Of a DNA stretch of 23,337 nt, positions 8,843 to 15,275 are shown piece after piece. The translations under genes and the position numbers were made by a program. The first letter of the stretch is position 1; every line of letters starts with the position of its first letter. This stretch comes from Fidelibacterota bacterium (GTDB taxonomy: Bacteria; Fidelibacterota; Fidelibacteria; Fidelibacterales; Fidelibacteraceae). The notes under the pieces are model-generated. The model worked only from the letters and a program-made list of their open reading frames with translations, was not told where the DNA came from and searched no databases. The stretch lies in contig JAUXEL010000007.1 in the NCBI GenBank assembly GCA_030620575.1, forward strand, positions 1 through 23,337. Reading direction: 5' to 3'.

Positions 8843-8863
8843 AAAAACTTGGCTCAAGTTTTT
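8843..8863. promoter_or_regulatory. Operator-like palindrome, copy 1
   Basis: AAAAACTTG, a 3-base centre GCT, then CAAGTTTTT: 9-bp perfect arms centred at 8853. An extra half-like AAAAACTTT precedes it at 8832-8840. This copy is nearest the UPF0316 start, about 97 bases upstream on the minus strand. A hairpin terminator is unlikely because no transcript from either flanking gene ends here. A dimeric regulator site is the better reading. Confidence 0.6.
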
Positions 8864-8894
8864 TGGGCTATTTTTATGCATTATGGTAAAATAA

Positions 8895-8910
8895 TGTGAT
8901 GGGAAACACA
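8895..8910. promoter_or_regulatory. CRP/FNR-family-like site, imperfect
   Basis: TGTGA, six bases, ACACA: one mismatch from the TGTGA-N6-TCACA consensus of CRP-like regulators. It starts 26 bases before the start of the second AAAAACTTG palindrome. The second, perfect site stands in almost the same relation (27 bases) to the third palindrome, which raises confidence that this weaker match is real. Confidence 0.4.
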
Positions 8911-8920
8911 GAAAATCTTA

Positions 8921-8941
8921 AAAAACTTGGGGCAAGTTTTT
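8921..8941. promoter_or_regulatory. Operator-like palindrome, copy 2
   Basis: AAAAACTTG, centre GGG, CAAGTTTTT, centred at 8931. It overlaps the -35 position of a possible promoter whose TATAAT lies at 8955-8960. That placement suits either an activator that replaces the -35 contact or a repressor that blocks polymerase. Confidence 0.6.
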
Positions 8942-8990
8942 GCATGCCAATACCTATAATAAGGATTTACCGGTCTTTTTACTTTTATAT

Positions 8991-9006
8991 TGTGAGTAAT
9001 GTCACA
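8991..9006. promoter_or_regulatory. CRP/FNR-family site, perfect consensus
   Basis: TGTGA, spacer GTAATG, TCACA: an exact match to the CRP-type inverted repeat with the canonical 6-base spacer, centred between 8998 and 8999. It lies about 160 bases upstream of the plus-strand start at 9161. A CRP/FNR-family regulator is the natural binder, but none is encoded in the window. Confidence 0.55.
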
Positions 9007-9017
9007 TATTAATAGAA

Positions 9018-9038
9018 AAAAACTTGAGGCAAGTTTTT
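9018..9038. promoter_or_regulatory. Operator-like palindrome, copy 3
   Basis: AAAAACTTG, centre AGG, CAAGTTTTT, centred at 9028, 97 bases from copy 2. It is preceded at 27 bases by the perfect CRP-like site. It is the copy nearest the alpha-oxoamine synthase gene. Confidence 0.6.
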
Positions 9039-9048
9039 AATTTTCAAC

Positions 9049-9070
9049 GCCGCTGCAAATTAACAGCGGC
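9049..9070 (+). other. GC-rich hairpin in leader or promoter of oxoamine synthase gene
   Basis: GCCGCTG, loop CAAATTAA, CAGCGGC: a perfect 7-bp stem in an otherwise AT-rich region, 90 bases before the start codon. No T-run follows, so it is not a standard terminator. If transcription starts upstream, for example near the TATAAT at 8955, it would lie in the mRNA leader. Confidence 0.5.
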
Positions 9071-9146
9071 ATTGGGCGAAGTCGGGTTAGATATTTATAT
9101 TTGTTTTTCATTCTTTTTGATTTACCCTATATTACACATCAGGAAA

Positions 9147-9153
9147 AAGGAAA
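9147..9153 (+). promoter_or_regulatory. Ribosome binding site fixing the start at 9161
   Basis: AAGGAAA lies 7 bases before ATG 9161. An in-frame TTG at 9101 would add 20 residues (MFFILFDLPY...) that resemble no family member and lacks a good ribosome site. The ATG is therefore preferred. Confidence 0.65.
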
Positions 9154-9160
9154 CATTACA

Positions 9161-10237
9161 ATGGAAATACCCGTTTTACAGCCGACAGATACTGTTTATA
9201 TTATTTGGAATAAGAAAAAATACCTGTTTTTCGGTGGCTATGATTATCATCGCCTGTCTCAGCATTCCTGTGTTGAGACTGCAGTAAAAGACGCACTGGG
9301 TACATACGGCCTAAATTGCGGCGGCTCGCGCGTTACTACGGGCAACCATCCTTTACATATAAAATTAGAGAATACGCTATCGAAATTTCTTACCACAGAA
9401 ATGACCGCGCTGTTACCCACCGGCTATATGGCAAATCTGGCATTATTTGAGGTATTTGCAACAAAGGACATTGTCTGCTACTATCATCCCGATTGCCATC
9501 CCAGCCTGAAAGCAGCTATAAAAATGAGTGGCTTAGCTAAACATGTAATCCCTGAAAATATCAAAGACCTGGATGCACATATTCAGAAGCACGGTAAAAA
9601 ACCCTGCATTGTAACAGACGGCCTCTATTCTTATCTCCCTCCACTAAAGGAATACGCTGAGATCGTGGAAAGATACGCGGGTGCACTGCTTGTCGATGAA
9701 GCACATGCTATCGGAATATTGGGAGAACATGGTCGTGGGGCGGTTGAATATTTCAATATCAGCAAAAAACACCTGCTCATAACGGGGTCGCTTTCTAAGG
9801 CACTCGGTGCTGCCGGAGGTTTTGTTTCGGGTCTTACCCAATGCATCGAAGCAGTGCGTGAAACCGATACTTATGCCGCAACTTCCGCACTATCTTTACC
9901 GCTTGCAGCAGCGGGAATCGCATCTTTGGACTACTTGCGTGATAACCCAATATTGATTCGTAATTTTCAACAGCGCTGCCTGGAAACAAAACAGCACCTA
10001 ATTGACGCGGGGTATGACATTCCGCTGATCCCGAGTCCGGTTATCAGTATATTTATTTCTGATACAGGCCGTGTCAATGCCTTGAAACATGCTTTAATTA
10101 ACGCAGGGATTTATCCTTCCTTTATTCATTATCCTGAAAAACCGGGTTATTTCCGTTTTGCTCTGTCAAGCGCGCATTCGAAAGCTGATATTTCTTGCCT
10201 TCTGGAAGTATTGCGGAATTTCCGTAATACATTGTAA
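9161..10237 (+). CDS. PLP-dependent alpha-oxoamine synthase homologue (BioF/KBL/SPT/CqsA superfamily)
   Basis: At 358 residues this is a shortened fold-type I PLP enzyme. The pyridoxal lysine is K213 in GSLSKALGAAGG, and D179 in VDEAHAIG binds the cofactor nitrogen. GGSRVTTGNHPLHIKLE (54-70) and H113 match the glycine-rich and ring-stacking positions. The family condenses an amino acid with an acyl-CoA or acyl-ACP thioester and releases CO2. Two departures stand out: the usual NDYLGL near the N-terminus reads YDYHRL (27-32), and the N-terminal extension is trimmed. No biotin, threonine-degradation or sphingolipid gene is adjacent. It is monocistronic on the plus strand, after the operator-rich region and before a repeat cluster. 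Biotin synthesis should not be assumed; an acyl-ketone lipid or signal is equally possible. Confidence 0.82.
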   Translation: MEIPVLQPTDTVYIIWNKKKYLFFGGYDYHRLSQHSCVETAVKDALGTYGLNCGGSRVTTGNHPLHIKLENTLSKFLTTEMTALLPTGYMANLALFEVFATKDIVCYYHPDCHPSLKAAIKMSGLAKHVIPENIKDLDAHIQKHGKKPCIVTDGLYSYLPPLKEYAEIVERYAGALLVDEAHAIGILGEHGRGAVEYFNISKKHLLITGSLSKALGAAGGFVSGLTQCIEAVRETDTYAATSALSLPLAAAGIASLDYLRDNPILIRNFQQRCLETKQHLIDAGYDIPLIPSPVISIFISDTGRVNALKHALINAGIYPSFIHYPEKPGYFRFALSSAHSKADISCLLEVLRNFRNTL

Positions 10238-10298
10238 ACGCACCTTCGACTTTTTGTTTTATCCACAAATTGCGCAAATCGCATAGATTTATACTGGT

Positions 10299-10326
10299 AA
10301 TAACTCGTTGTGTGAAATGCCGGGAA
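10299..10326 (+). repeat. Short interspersed repeat, copy 1 of 2
   Basis: AATAACTCG...TGAAATGCCGGGAA here resembles AATAACCCG...TGAAACGCCGGGAA at 10551-10576, same orientation, about 250 bases apart, differing by two inserted bases and a few substitutions. The pair suggests that the repeat mosaic grew partly by duplication. Low complexity is not the cause. Confidence 0.55.
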
Positions 10327-10374
10327 AAGAAAGTCCCTCTCATCTCCAAACTCCGAGCTTATCAATAATCCGTT

Positions 10375-10400
10375 CAACCCTTCGACATAGCTCAGGGTTG
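10375..10400. repeat. Palindromic repeat (CAACCCT/AGGGTTG)
   Basis: Seven-base perfect arms CAACCCT (10375-10381) and AGGGTTG (10394-10400) enclose TCGACATAGCTC. The inner sequence resembles the TTCGAC..GCTCAGGG repeats seen in intergenic regions of many bacteria. Confidence 0.6.
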
Positions 10401-10421
10401 CATTTATCTCGTATCCTAAGT

Positions 10422-10440
10422 CCCGGTGCGTTGCACCGGG
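10422..10440. repeat. Perfect 8-bp stem hairpin
   Basis: CCCGGTGC, loop GTT, GCACCGGG. It is GC-rich and strong, but followed by TCAATAAGAT rather than a T-run. It is part of the repeat mosaic; a role in stopping read-through from the upstream gene is possible. Confidence 0.65.
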
Positions 10441-10690
10441 TCAATAAGATTTTTCAATCCTTCCCATCTTCGCCAAGGTACAGCCTACGTAGCCGAAGCT
10501 ATTTCGGCGTAGTGGGCCTTCGCTGGGCAGGCGGTAAACTCGGGATTGTCAATAACCCGGTATGAAACGCCGGGAACCAGGAAATAAAAGCAGAAGGAAC
10601 GCTGAGCTTGCTTGCCGGGGCTCCGCCTCGATTAATTCGGGGTCGGGGCGGGCTACGCCTGTCAGGCCGGAGCGCAAAACCACCCCTCGC

Positions 10691-10717
10691 GTCACCCTGA
10701 ACTTGATTCAGGGTCTC
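10691..10717 (+). repeat. REP-like palindrome, copy A
   Basis: GTCACCCTGAA, CTTGA, TTCAGGGTCTC: inverted arms CCCTGAA/TTCAGGG. The same family appears with T/A changes at 19343-19376 on the opposite strand, and as a variant at 19213-19247. Three members in 9 kb mark it as an interspersed family. Confidence 0.75.
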
Positions 10718-10755
10718 AATTTATATTAGCCCATTCATTAATGCAGATACTGATT

Positions 10756-10771
10756 CCCCGATCCCTCGGGG
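10756..10771. repeat. Small palindrome beside long repeat
   Basis: CCCCGA, TCCC, TCGGGG. It ends five bases before the long repeat that starts at 10777, so it may be part of the same repeated unit; the matching position for copy 1 lies outside the window. Confidence 0.5.
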
Positions 10772-10776
10772 GTCGA

Positions 10777-10852
10777 GATGACATTATTCATGGGTATTTT
10801 TGATAATTTGCAACTTGAATTTGTGTTTCACACAACAGGTTAAACTAATAAT
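10777..10852. repeat. Interspersed repeat, copy 2
   Basis: Second copy of the sequence at 1-75, same orientation, starting GATGACATTATTCATGG and containing the TTGTGT/ACACAA inverted arms. Differences are scattered single-base changes and small indels (for example TGCGATTTG against TGCAACTTG), so the copies are diverged rather than recent. One copy lies beyond the end of the hydrolase operon, the other upstream of serS. Confidence 0.8.
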
Positions 10853-11022
10853 TTACTTCCGTTTTACGGGGTATCTCACACAAAGTACACGAAAAGATCT
10901 AAGACACAAGGGGGTGATAAAACCTGATAAATCATGTGAAGATTTGTATTTTTCCGAATGTGGCCTCTGAGTTAAAAAATCTGTTAAAAACTTCGGAATA
11001 TATTGTGATGCGGAATTTGCCT

Positions 11023-11090
11023 TCGGTTCGGTTTACTGTTTGCGGTTCACTATCTGCACTTTTCAACTATTAATCCTCAATTTATCAACC
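11023..11090. repeat. Degenerate short-period repeats upstream of serS
   Basis: From 11030 there are 7-base units GGTTTAC, TGTTTGC, GGTTCAC, preceded by TCGGTTC. Next comes a looser stretch with CTTTTCAAC and CCTCAATTT. On the minus strand the order is GTTGAAAAG-type units followed by ACCG(C/T)AAAC-type units, the same order seen on the plus strand at 19140-19197. Confidence 0.45.
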
Positions 11091-11158
11091 ATAATATTAT
11101 TTTTCTATGGGCATTCTCTCTTTGAATTTGTATTTTCCCCCAGGAAGAAGGGAACTGT

Positions 11159-12424
11159 ATGTTAGATATTAAATATATCAGAGAAAACCCGGAAAAGATC
11201 CGGGAGCGTATCGCAACAAAAAATGGTGATGTTGATATTACTGCTATCATCGATTTGGATACCCGGCGTCGAAATCTTGGTAAAAAAACAGATGACATGA
11301 AGCACCGTCGCAATACGGTAAGTCAGCAGATCAGTCTAAAAAAACGCAATAAAGAAGACGCTTCCGCAGAAATCAACGATATGCAATCGCTAAGTGCTAA
11401 TATTAAAGAAAACGATATTGCACTGACCGCGATCCAGGACGAACTAAATACCCGTTTGCTGCTTATCCCCAACTGTCCCCATCCGGATGTTCCGGTCGGC
11501 AACAGCGAAGCGGACAATATTGAAATATCTTCATGGGGACAGATACCCTCTTTTGACTTTAAAGTAAAAGATCATCTGGATATTGCAGAATCCCTGGGTA
11601 TGCTCGATTTAAAACGTGGCGCCAAATTATCCGGCAGCGGTTTTCCTTTGTATGCAGGTTGGGGCGCTCGCCTTGAACGTGCTCTGATCAATTTTATGCT
11701 GGATTTGCATATCAATGAACACGGATATACAGAAATATTTCCACCTTTTTTGGTCCATTCTGATGTTGCAACCGGTACCGGTCAACTGCCAAAAATGGCA
11801 GATGATATGTACTATTTAAAAGAAGATGATTTGTGGCTGATCCCTACAGCAGAGGTCCCTGTGACTAACATGCATCGGGATGAGGTTCTTTCGTCTGCAA
11901 ATTTACCCATAAAATATGTCGCGTTTTCCGCTTGCTTCCGCCGGGAAGCCGGTTCTTATGGCAAGGATACCCGCGGCCTGCAACGTCTGCATCAGTTCAA
12001 TAAGGTAGAAATGGTACAGTTTGTTCACCCGGATCAATCCTATGCGCAATGGGAATTACTTATCGGGCACGCGGAAAAGGTATTGCAAGAACTGAAGCTT
12101 CCCTATCGTGTTCTTGAGTTGTGTACCGCTGATCTGAGTTTTGCAGCTGCGCGTTGTCGTGATATTGAGTTGTGGGCACCCGGTAGTCAGAAATGGCTTG
12201 AAGTGTCCAGCTGCAGTAATTTTGAAGATTTTCAGGCTCGCCGTGCTAACATCCGTTTTAAAGATGAAAAGGGTATGCACTATGTTCATACATTTAACGG
12301 ATCCGGCGTTGCAACACCTCGTCTTTTAATAGCTATCATTGAAAACTATCAACAAGCCGATGGGAGCATATTGGTTCCCGATGTACTGCAGTCCTATCTG
12401 GGAACTACACAGATCAAAGGATAA
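11159..12424 (+). CDS. serS: Seryl-tRNA synthetase
   Basis: This cytosolic class II aminoacyl-tRNA synthetase charges tRNA-Ser (and tRNA-Sec) with serine. At 421 residues the length is standard. Residues about 1-105 form the long antiparallel coiled-coil arm that grips the tRNA variable loop. PTAEVP (229-234) is the serine-binding TxE motif. Motif 2 runs FRREAGSYGKDTRGLQRLHQ (260-279). Motif 3 is GSGVATPRLLIAIIENYQ (381-398), where the more common GSGLAVGRT reads GVATPRL, with R388 retained. The start follows an AAGAAGGGAA ribosome site. The next gene begins 3 bp after the stop, so serS heads a tight gene run. Confidence 0.97.
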   Translation: MLDIKYIRENPEKIRERIATKNGDVDITAIIDLDTRRRNLGKKTDDMKHRRNTVSQQISLKKRNKEDASAEINDMQSLSANIKENDIALTAIQDELNTRLLLIPNCPHPDVPVGNSEADNIEISSWGQIPSFDFKVKDHLDIAESLGMLDLKRGAKLSGSGFPLYAGWGARLERALINFMLDLHINEHGYTEIFPPFLVHSDVATGTGQLPKMADDMYYLKEDDLWLIPTAEVPVTNMHRDEVLSSANLPIKYVAFSACFRREAGSYGKDTRGLQRLHQFNKVEMVQFVHPDQSYAQWELLIGHAEKVLQELKLPYRVLELCTADLSFAAARCRDIELWAPGSQKWLEVSSCSNFEDFQARRANIRFKDEKGMHYVHTFNGSGVATPRLLIAIIENYQQADGSILVPDVLQSYLGTTQIKG

Positions 12425-12427
12425 AAA

Positions 12428-13153
12428 ATGTTCAGAAAATACCTCCGGAGTATTTATATATATTTTCTTGTCTACCTGGCAAATATTATTATCGGCGGTA
12501 CTATTGTTCTGTGTTCGTTTTTTATTAAACGGGCATCGTTTTATAACAAACTAATTTCTACCTGGGGAAAATTGAATTCACTGGCTGCACCCGGAAAAGT
12601 AAGCGTGCGTGGATTAGAATATATAGTTCCCAGACAGTCGTATATTGTGATTGCGAATCATGAGAGTTCGGTGGATGTATTTTTCATCTTGGGGAAAATT
12701 CCCATTCCAATGCGCATGATCGCTAAAGAAGAATTACGAAATGAATTTATTATCGGCACTGCAATGAAACGTTCCGGATTCATTTTTGTAAATAATAAAA
12801 TAAAGGGGAAGTCGATAAACCATCTAAATGAAAGCTTCGAACGCCTCAAGAAAGAAGGGATTTCTCTCATGGTGTTTCCGGAAGGCAGCCGCTTTAAGAA
12901 GACGCTTTTAGCCCCTTTCCGTATGGGAGCATTCGTAATGGCCATTAATAATAAATTTCCAATATTGCCTGTTGTCATGAAAGGCCCGCGGGAAATGATG
13001 CCCCCTGAAAGCAAATTATTCAATCGGGTTGACATTGAATTTGATATTCTTGCACCTGTTGATACAAGTGAATACACCTATGATGATCGTTATGCTTTGA
13101 TGGACCGCTGTTATCATCTCATGCATGAGCATCTGAAAAAAATGCATTCTTAA
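12428..13153 (+). CDS. plsC: 1-acyl-sn-glycerol-3-phosphate acyltransferase (PlsC-like)
   Basis: An N-terminal membrane helix (about 10-33) precedes a PlsC acyltransferase domain. The catalytic HX4D motif is H78-ESSV-D83 in ANHESSVDVF. FVNN near 122-125 and the FPEGSR acyl-acceptor motif follow. P-rich ILPVVMKGPREMMP matches the fourth conserved block. The length of 241 is typical. The family adds the second acyl chain to lysophosphatidate at the inner membrane. The gene starts 3 bp after serS and is followed after 21 bp by an MMPL exporter. A lineage-specific acceptor other than lysophosphatidate is possible. Confidence 0.92.
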   Translation: MFRKYLRSIYIYFLVYLANIIIGGTIVLCSFFIKRASFYNKLISTWGKLNSLAAPGKVSVRGLEYIVPRQSYIVIANHESSVDVFFILGKIPIPMRMIAKEELRNEFIIGTAMKRSGFIFVNNKIKGKSINHLNESFERLKKEGISLMVFPEGSRFKKTLLAPFRMGAFVMAINNKFPILPVVMKGPREMMPPESKLFNRVDIEFDILAPVDTSEYTYDDRYALMDRCYHLMHEHLKKMHS

Positions 13154-13174
13154 CCTCTAAAACCAAGTAAAGTC

Positions 13175-15262
13175 ATGCCATTTTATCAGCGTTTTTCAAA
13201 CATTATGGAAAAGAATCGTAAGCCTTTTTTTGTATTGTTTGTTTTACTCATGTTTTTGAGTGTTGCCGGTATTTTCCAACTTAGGGTCGACCCTGATCTT
13301 ATGATCTTCATGCCCAATCATTCACCATCAAAAACGGCCTTTGATGAAATGAATCGCGTCTTTGAAAATGGCGACGAACTGATCATCTTGCTGCACACAC
13401 AGAAAGATTCCCTCGATGAACAAACATGTAGCACGATCGTCAATTTGCATGATACCCTTTCCGCACTTCCCGGTATTGCCTATGTCATCAGTCCCGTAGC
13501 AAACCATCAAATTATTGATCGGGGTTTTTCAGGTGAAGTTTCTTCATTAAAATTGCATGACGGTGAGTGGAAAGTATTTATGTCGTTATTTGCTGACAGC
13601 TCTTTGAGTCAGCAGGATATCTTCCAAATTGAATCATTGTTAGAGGACACAGAAATTCCCTATGATATTACCGGAACTGCCTTTTTACAAAAACGACTTA
13701 TCGATTTTGTTATGCAGCTTTTATTGTATCATCCCTTTATTTCTGCTTTTCTTCTTTTTATAGTCTTCGGCTTACAGATGCGTTCCACGAAAGCAACACT
13801 AATGTCAATAATTCCCGCGGTCGTCGGTGCTGTGTGGGCGCTTGGACTCGCCGGTTGGATAGGTAAGGAAATTTCGATTGTTACAGCAACGGCACCTATA
13901 TTTACTATTGTGATAGGCAGTGCAAACGGACTGCATTTTATTTCACATTATCTAGAGTCAATAGGTTGTGGGAAAAGAAAAAAAGAGGCTGTAAGCGCGA
14001 CCTTACAGTTGGTTGGTGTACCCATGATCATTACTGCGGTAACTTCAATAGCAGGTTTTTTATCCCTACTTATTATGGACACCAATGCCGTTCGGGAGCT
14101 AGCCGTGTTTACCTCTGTTGGAATTGCTTTCGCCGGTATTGCTGCATGGTTCGTGCTGCCACTTTTCCTGATAAATGTCATTAACTTTAAATCAATCACC
14201 CGCCTTCCACTTGTTACAGGACAAAGATTTAAAAAACTTTGGGGAGTTCCTACTTATATACTGACAATACTCATTATCGTTATAGCCCTTTGGGGTTTCC
14301 CTTTAGTAAAAACTGATTTTAACCAGCTATCGATGTTTAAGCCATCAACGGATGTGGCACAAAGCGCAGAAACTATTGCCGAAGTGCAGGGTGGCAGCTT
14401 GCCCGTTTATGTTTATATTCAGCATGAAAGTGATATTCTGGATGAAAATCTGAAATCCGGGATAACTTTGTTTAGCGATAGCTTACGGCAATTCGGAAAG
14501 GTAATATCTCCCTATGAGACCATTGATCAAATTGTTGATAGCCCTTTATTGCGTATGTTGCGTATGTTTTCATCTGAACGTACTATTATCAGTGATCTCC
14601 TGGAACAAAACGACCTACCCTTGCAATATATGATTAATCTGGAAGAGGAAGCTGCAAGAATAACCATTTTGCCTTTGAATATAAACCATACAAGCTTGTC
14701 CGGAATGCAGCAGATCGCTAAATCTGTTGATATCCCCGGAGCATCCGTTGTCGTTACAGGCATATCTTATATCATGGATGATCTCAATCAGGATATGATA
14801 GAAAATTTGAAAAACACTCTGATATTATCGGTTATTATCATGTTTGTTTTGCTTCTTATTGCTTTCCGTAAATTGATACCGGCATTAATTTCCCTTGTTC
14901 CGATACTTATTACCACTTTATTTCTTTATGGCTTTCTGGGGCTTTCGGGTTTATCGTTAACCCTTTTTACTGCAACAGTTTTCAGTATTACGATTGGGGT
15001 CGGAGTGGATTATGCGGTGCATTTAACTTCCGTTGCTCTCAAGCTGAAAAATGTAGATCTTGCCTTTAATTATGTCGCACGCCCTGTCGTGACCAATGCT
15101 CTGGGACTGACAATCGGTGTGGCTGCGCTGGTTACATCGCCGCTGGCCTTTCATTTTCATGTTTCCGTTATGATATGGGTGACCATGATGCTTTCAATGT
15201 TTCTGAGTTTGTCATTGCTTCCAACACTCCTGAATAGTTATTTTAAAAGAACTATAAAATAA
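13175..15262 (+). CDS. RND superfamily exporter, MMPL type
   Basis: The 695-residue protein shows the RND duplication: a first membrane helix (about 17-36), an extracytoplasmic loop (about 37-180), five more helices to about 330, a seventh helix near 354-373, a second loop to about 535, and five final helices. The second half carries the GVGVDYAVH segment and the first half IGSANGLHF at the equivalent site; such intramembrane acidic residues serve proton coupling in the family. No membrane-fusion or outer-membrane channel gene is adjacent. MMPL-type proteins commonly move lipids, hopanoids or glycolipids. The placement after a plsC-like gene favours a lipid substrate, as an inference only. 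The ribosome site before ATG is weak. Confidence 0.88.
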   Translation: MPFYQRFSNIMEKNRKPFFVLFVLLMFLSVAGIFQLRVDPDLMIFMPNHSPSKTAFDEMNRVFENGDELIILLHTQKDSLDEQTCSTIVNLHDTLSALPGIAYVISPVANHQIIDRGFSGEVSSLKLHDGEWKVFMSLFADSSLSQQDIFQIESLLEDTEIPYDITGTAFLQKRLIDFVMQLLLYHPFISAFLLFIVFGLQMRSTKATLMSIIPAVVGAVWALGLAGWIGKEISIVTATAPIFTIVIGSANGLHFISHYLESIGCGKRKKEAVSATLQLVGVPMIITAVTSIAGFLSLLIMDTNAVRELAVFTSVGIAFAGIAAWFVLPLFLINVINFKSITRLPLVTGQRFKKLWGVPTYILTILIIVIALWGFPLVKTDFNQLSMFKPSTDVAQSAETIAEVQGGSLPVYVYIQHESDILDENLKSGITLFSDSLRQFGKVISPYETIDQIVDSPLLRMLRMFSSERTIISDLLEQNDLPLQYMINLEEEAARITILPLNINHTSLSGMQQIAKSVDIPGASVVVTGISYIMDDLNQDMIENLKNTLILSVIIMFVLLLIAFRKLIPALISLVPILITTLFLYGFLGLSGLSLTLFTATVFSITIGVGVDYAVHLTSVALKLKNVDLAFNYVARPVVTNALGLTIGVAALVTSPLAFHFHVSVMIWVTMMLSMFLSLSLLPTLLNSYFKRTIK

Positions 15263-15275
15263 AACGGAATATTAC

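Larger units (their letters stand above)
8747..9160. other. Divergent intergenic control region
   Basis: No convincing gene lies here. The stretch holds three 21-bp palindromes, two CRP/FNR-like sites and a GC-rich hairpin, each listed separately. A perfect TATAAT at 8955-8960 on the plus strand sits 14 bases after the second palindrome, which would occupy its -35 position; no TTGACA-like element is present. A second weak plus-strand candidate is TTGGGC (9072-9077), 18 bases, TATATT (9096-9101). For the minus-strand operon only weak A/T-rich -10 candidates are seen near 8756-8766. The density of operator-like sites implies strong control of one or both divergent genes. Confidence 0.6.
10238..11158. 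other. Gene-free repeat-rich region between oxoamine synthase gene and serS
   Basis: No ORF here looks coding, and no tRNA or rRNA is recognisable. From about 10299 to 10860 the sequence is a mosaic of hairpins and repeats, several listed separately, with higher G+C than its surroundings. Further candidates include TACGTAGCCGAA against TTCGGCGTA around 10486-10511 and ATTAATTCGGGGTC near 10630-10643, the latter shared with 19230-19240. From 10860 to 11020 I see nothing specific. From 11023 to 11090 there are degenerate short-period repeats. The serS promoter must lie in the last 100 or so bases, but no clear -35/-10 pair stands out. Confidence 0.7.

Noticed and set aside
8708..8899. 63-codon plus-strand ORF across the UPF0316 start and the first palindrome
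   Set aside because: It overlaps the UPF0316 gene antisense, has no ribosome site, shows no recognisable protein pattern, and reads through the operator-like palindrome.
8843..9038. Palindromes as intrinsic terminators or as a CRISPR-like array
   Set aside because: Neither flanking gene ends here, spacing is irregular (78 and 97 bases between centres), there are only three copies, and no cas gene is present.
9161..10237. Assignment as bioF (biotin synthesis)
   Set aside because: Motif changes, short length and lack of other bio genes make the specific symbol unsafe; only the superfamily is supported.
10122..10377. Minus-strand ORFs overlapping the end of the oxoamine synthase gene
   Set aside because: They are antisense to a clearly conserved gene and continue into non-coding repeats; no family resemblance.
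10308..10565. 85-codon plus-strand ORF in the repeat mosaic
   Set aside because: It is translated from hairpin repeats, is rich in Ser/Arg/Leu with no domain pattern, and has no ribosome site.
10238..11158. tRNA or other known RNA gene before serS
   Set aside because: No cloverleaf-compatible arrangement with T-loop consensus was seen; GGTTCAC at 11044 is part of a heptamer-like repeat.
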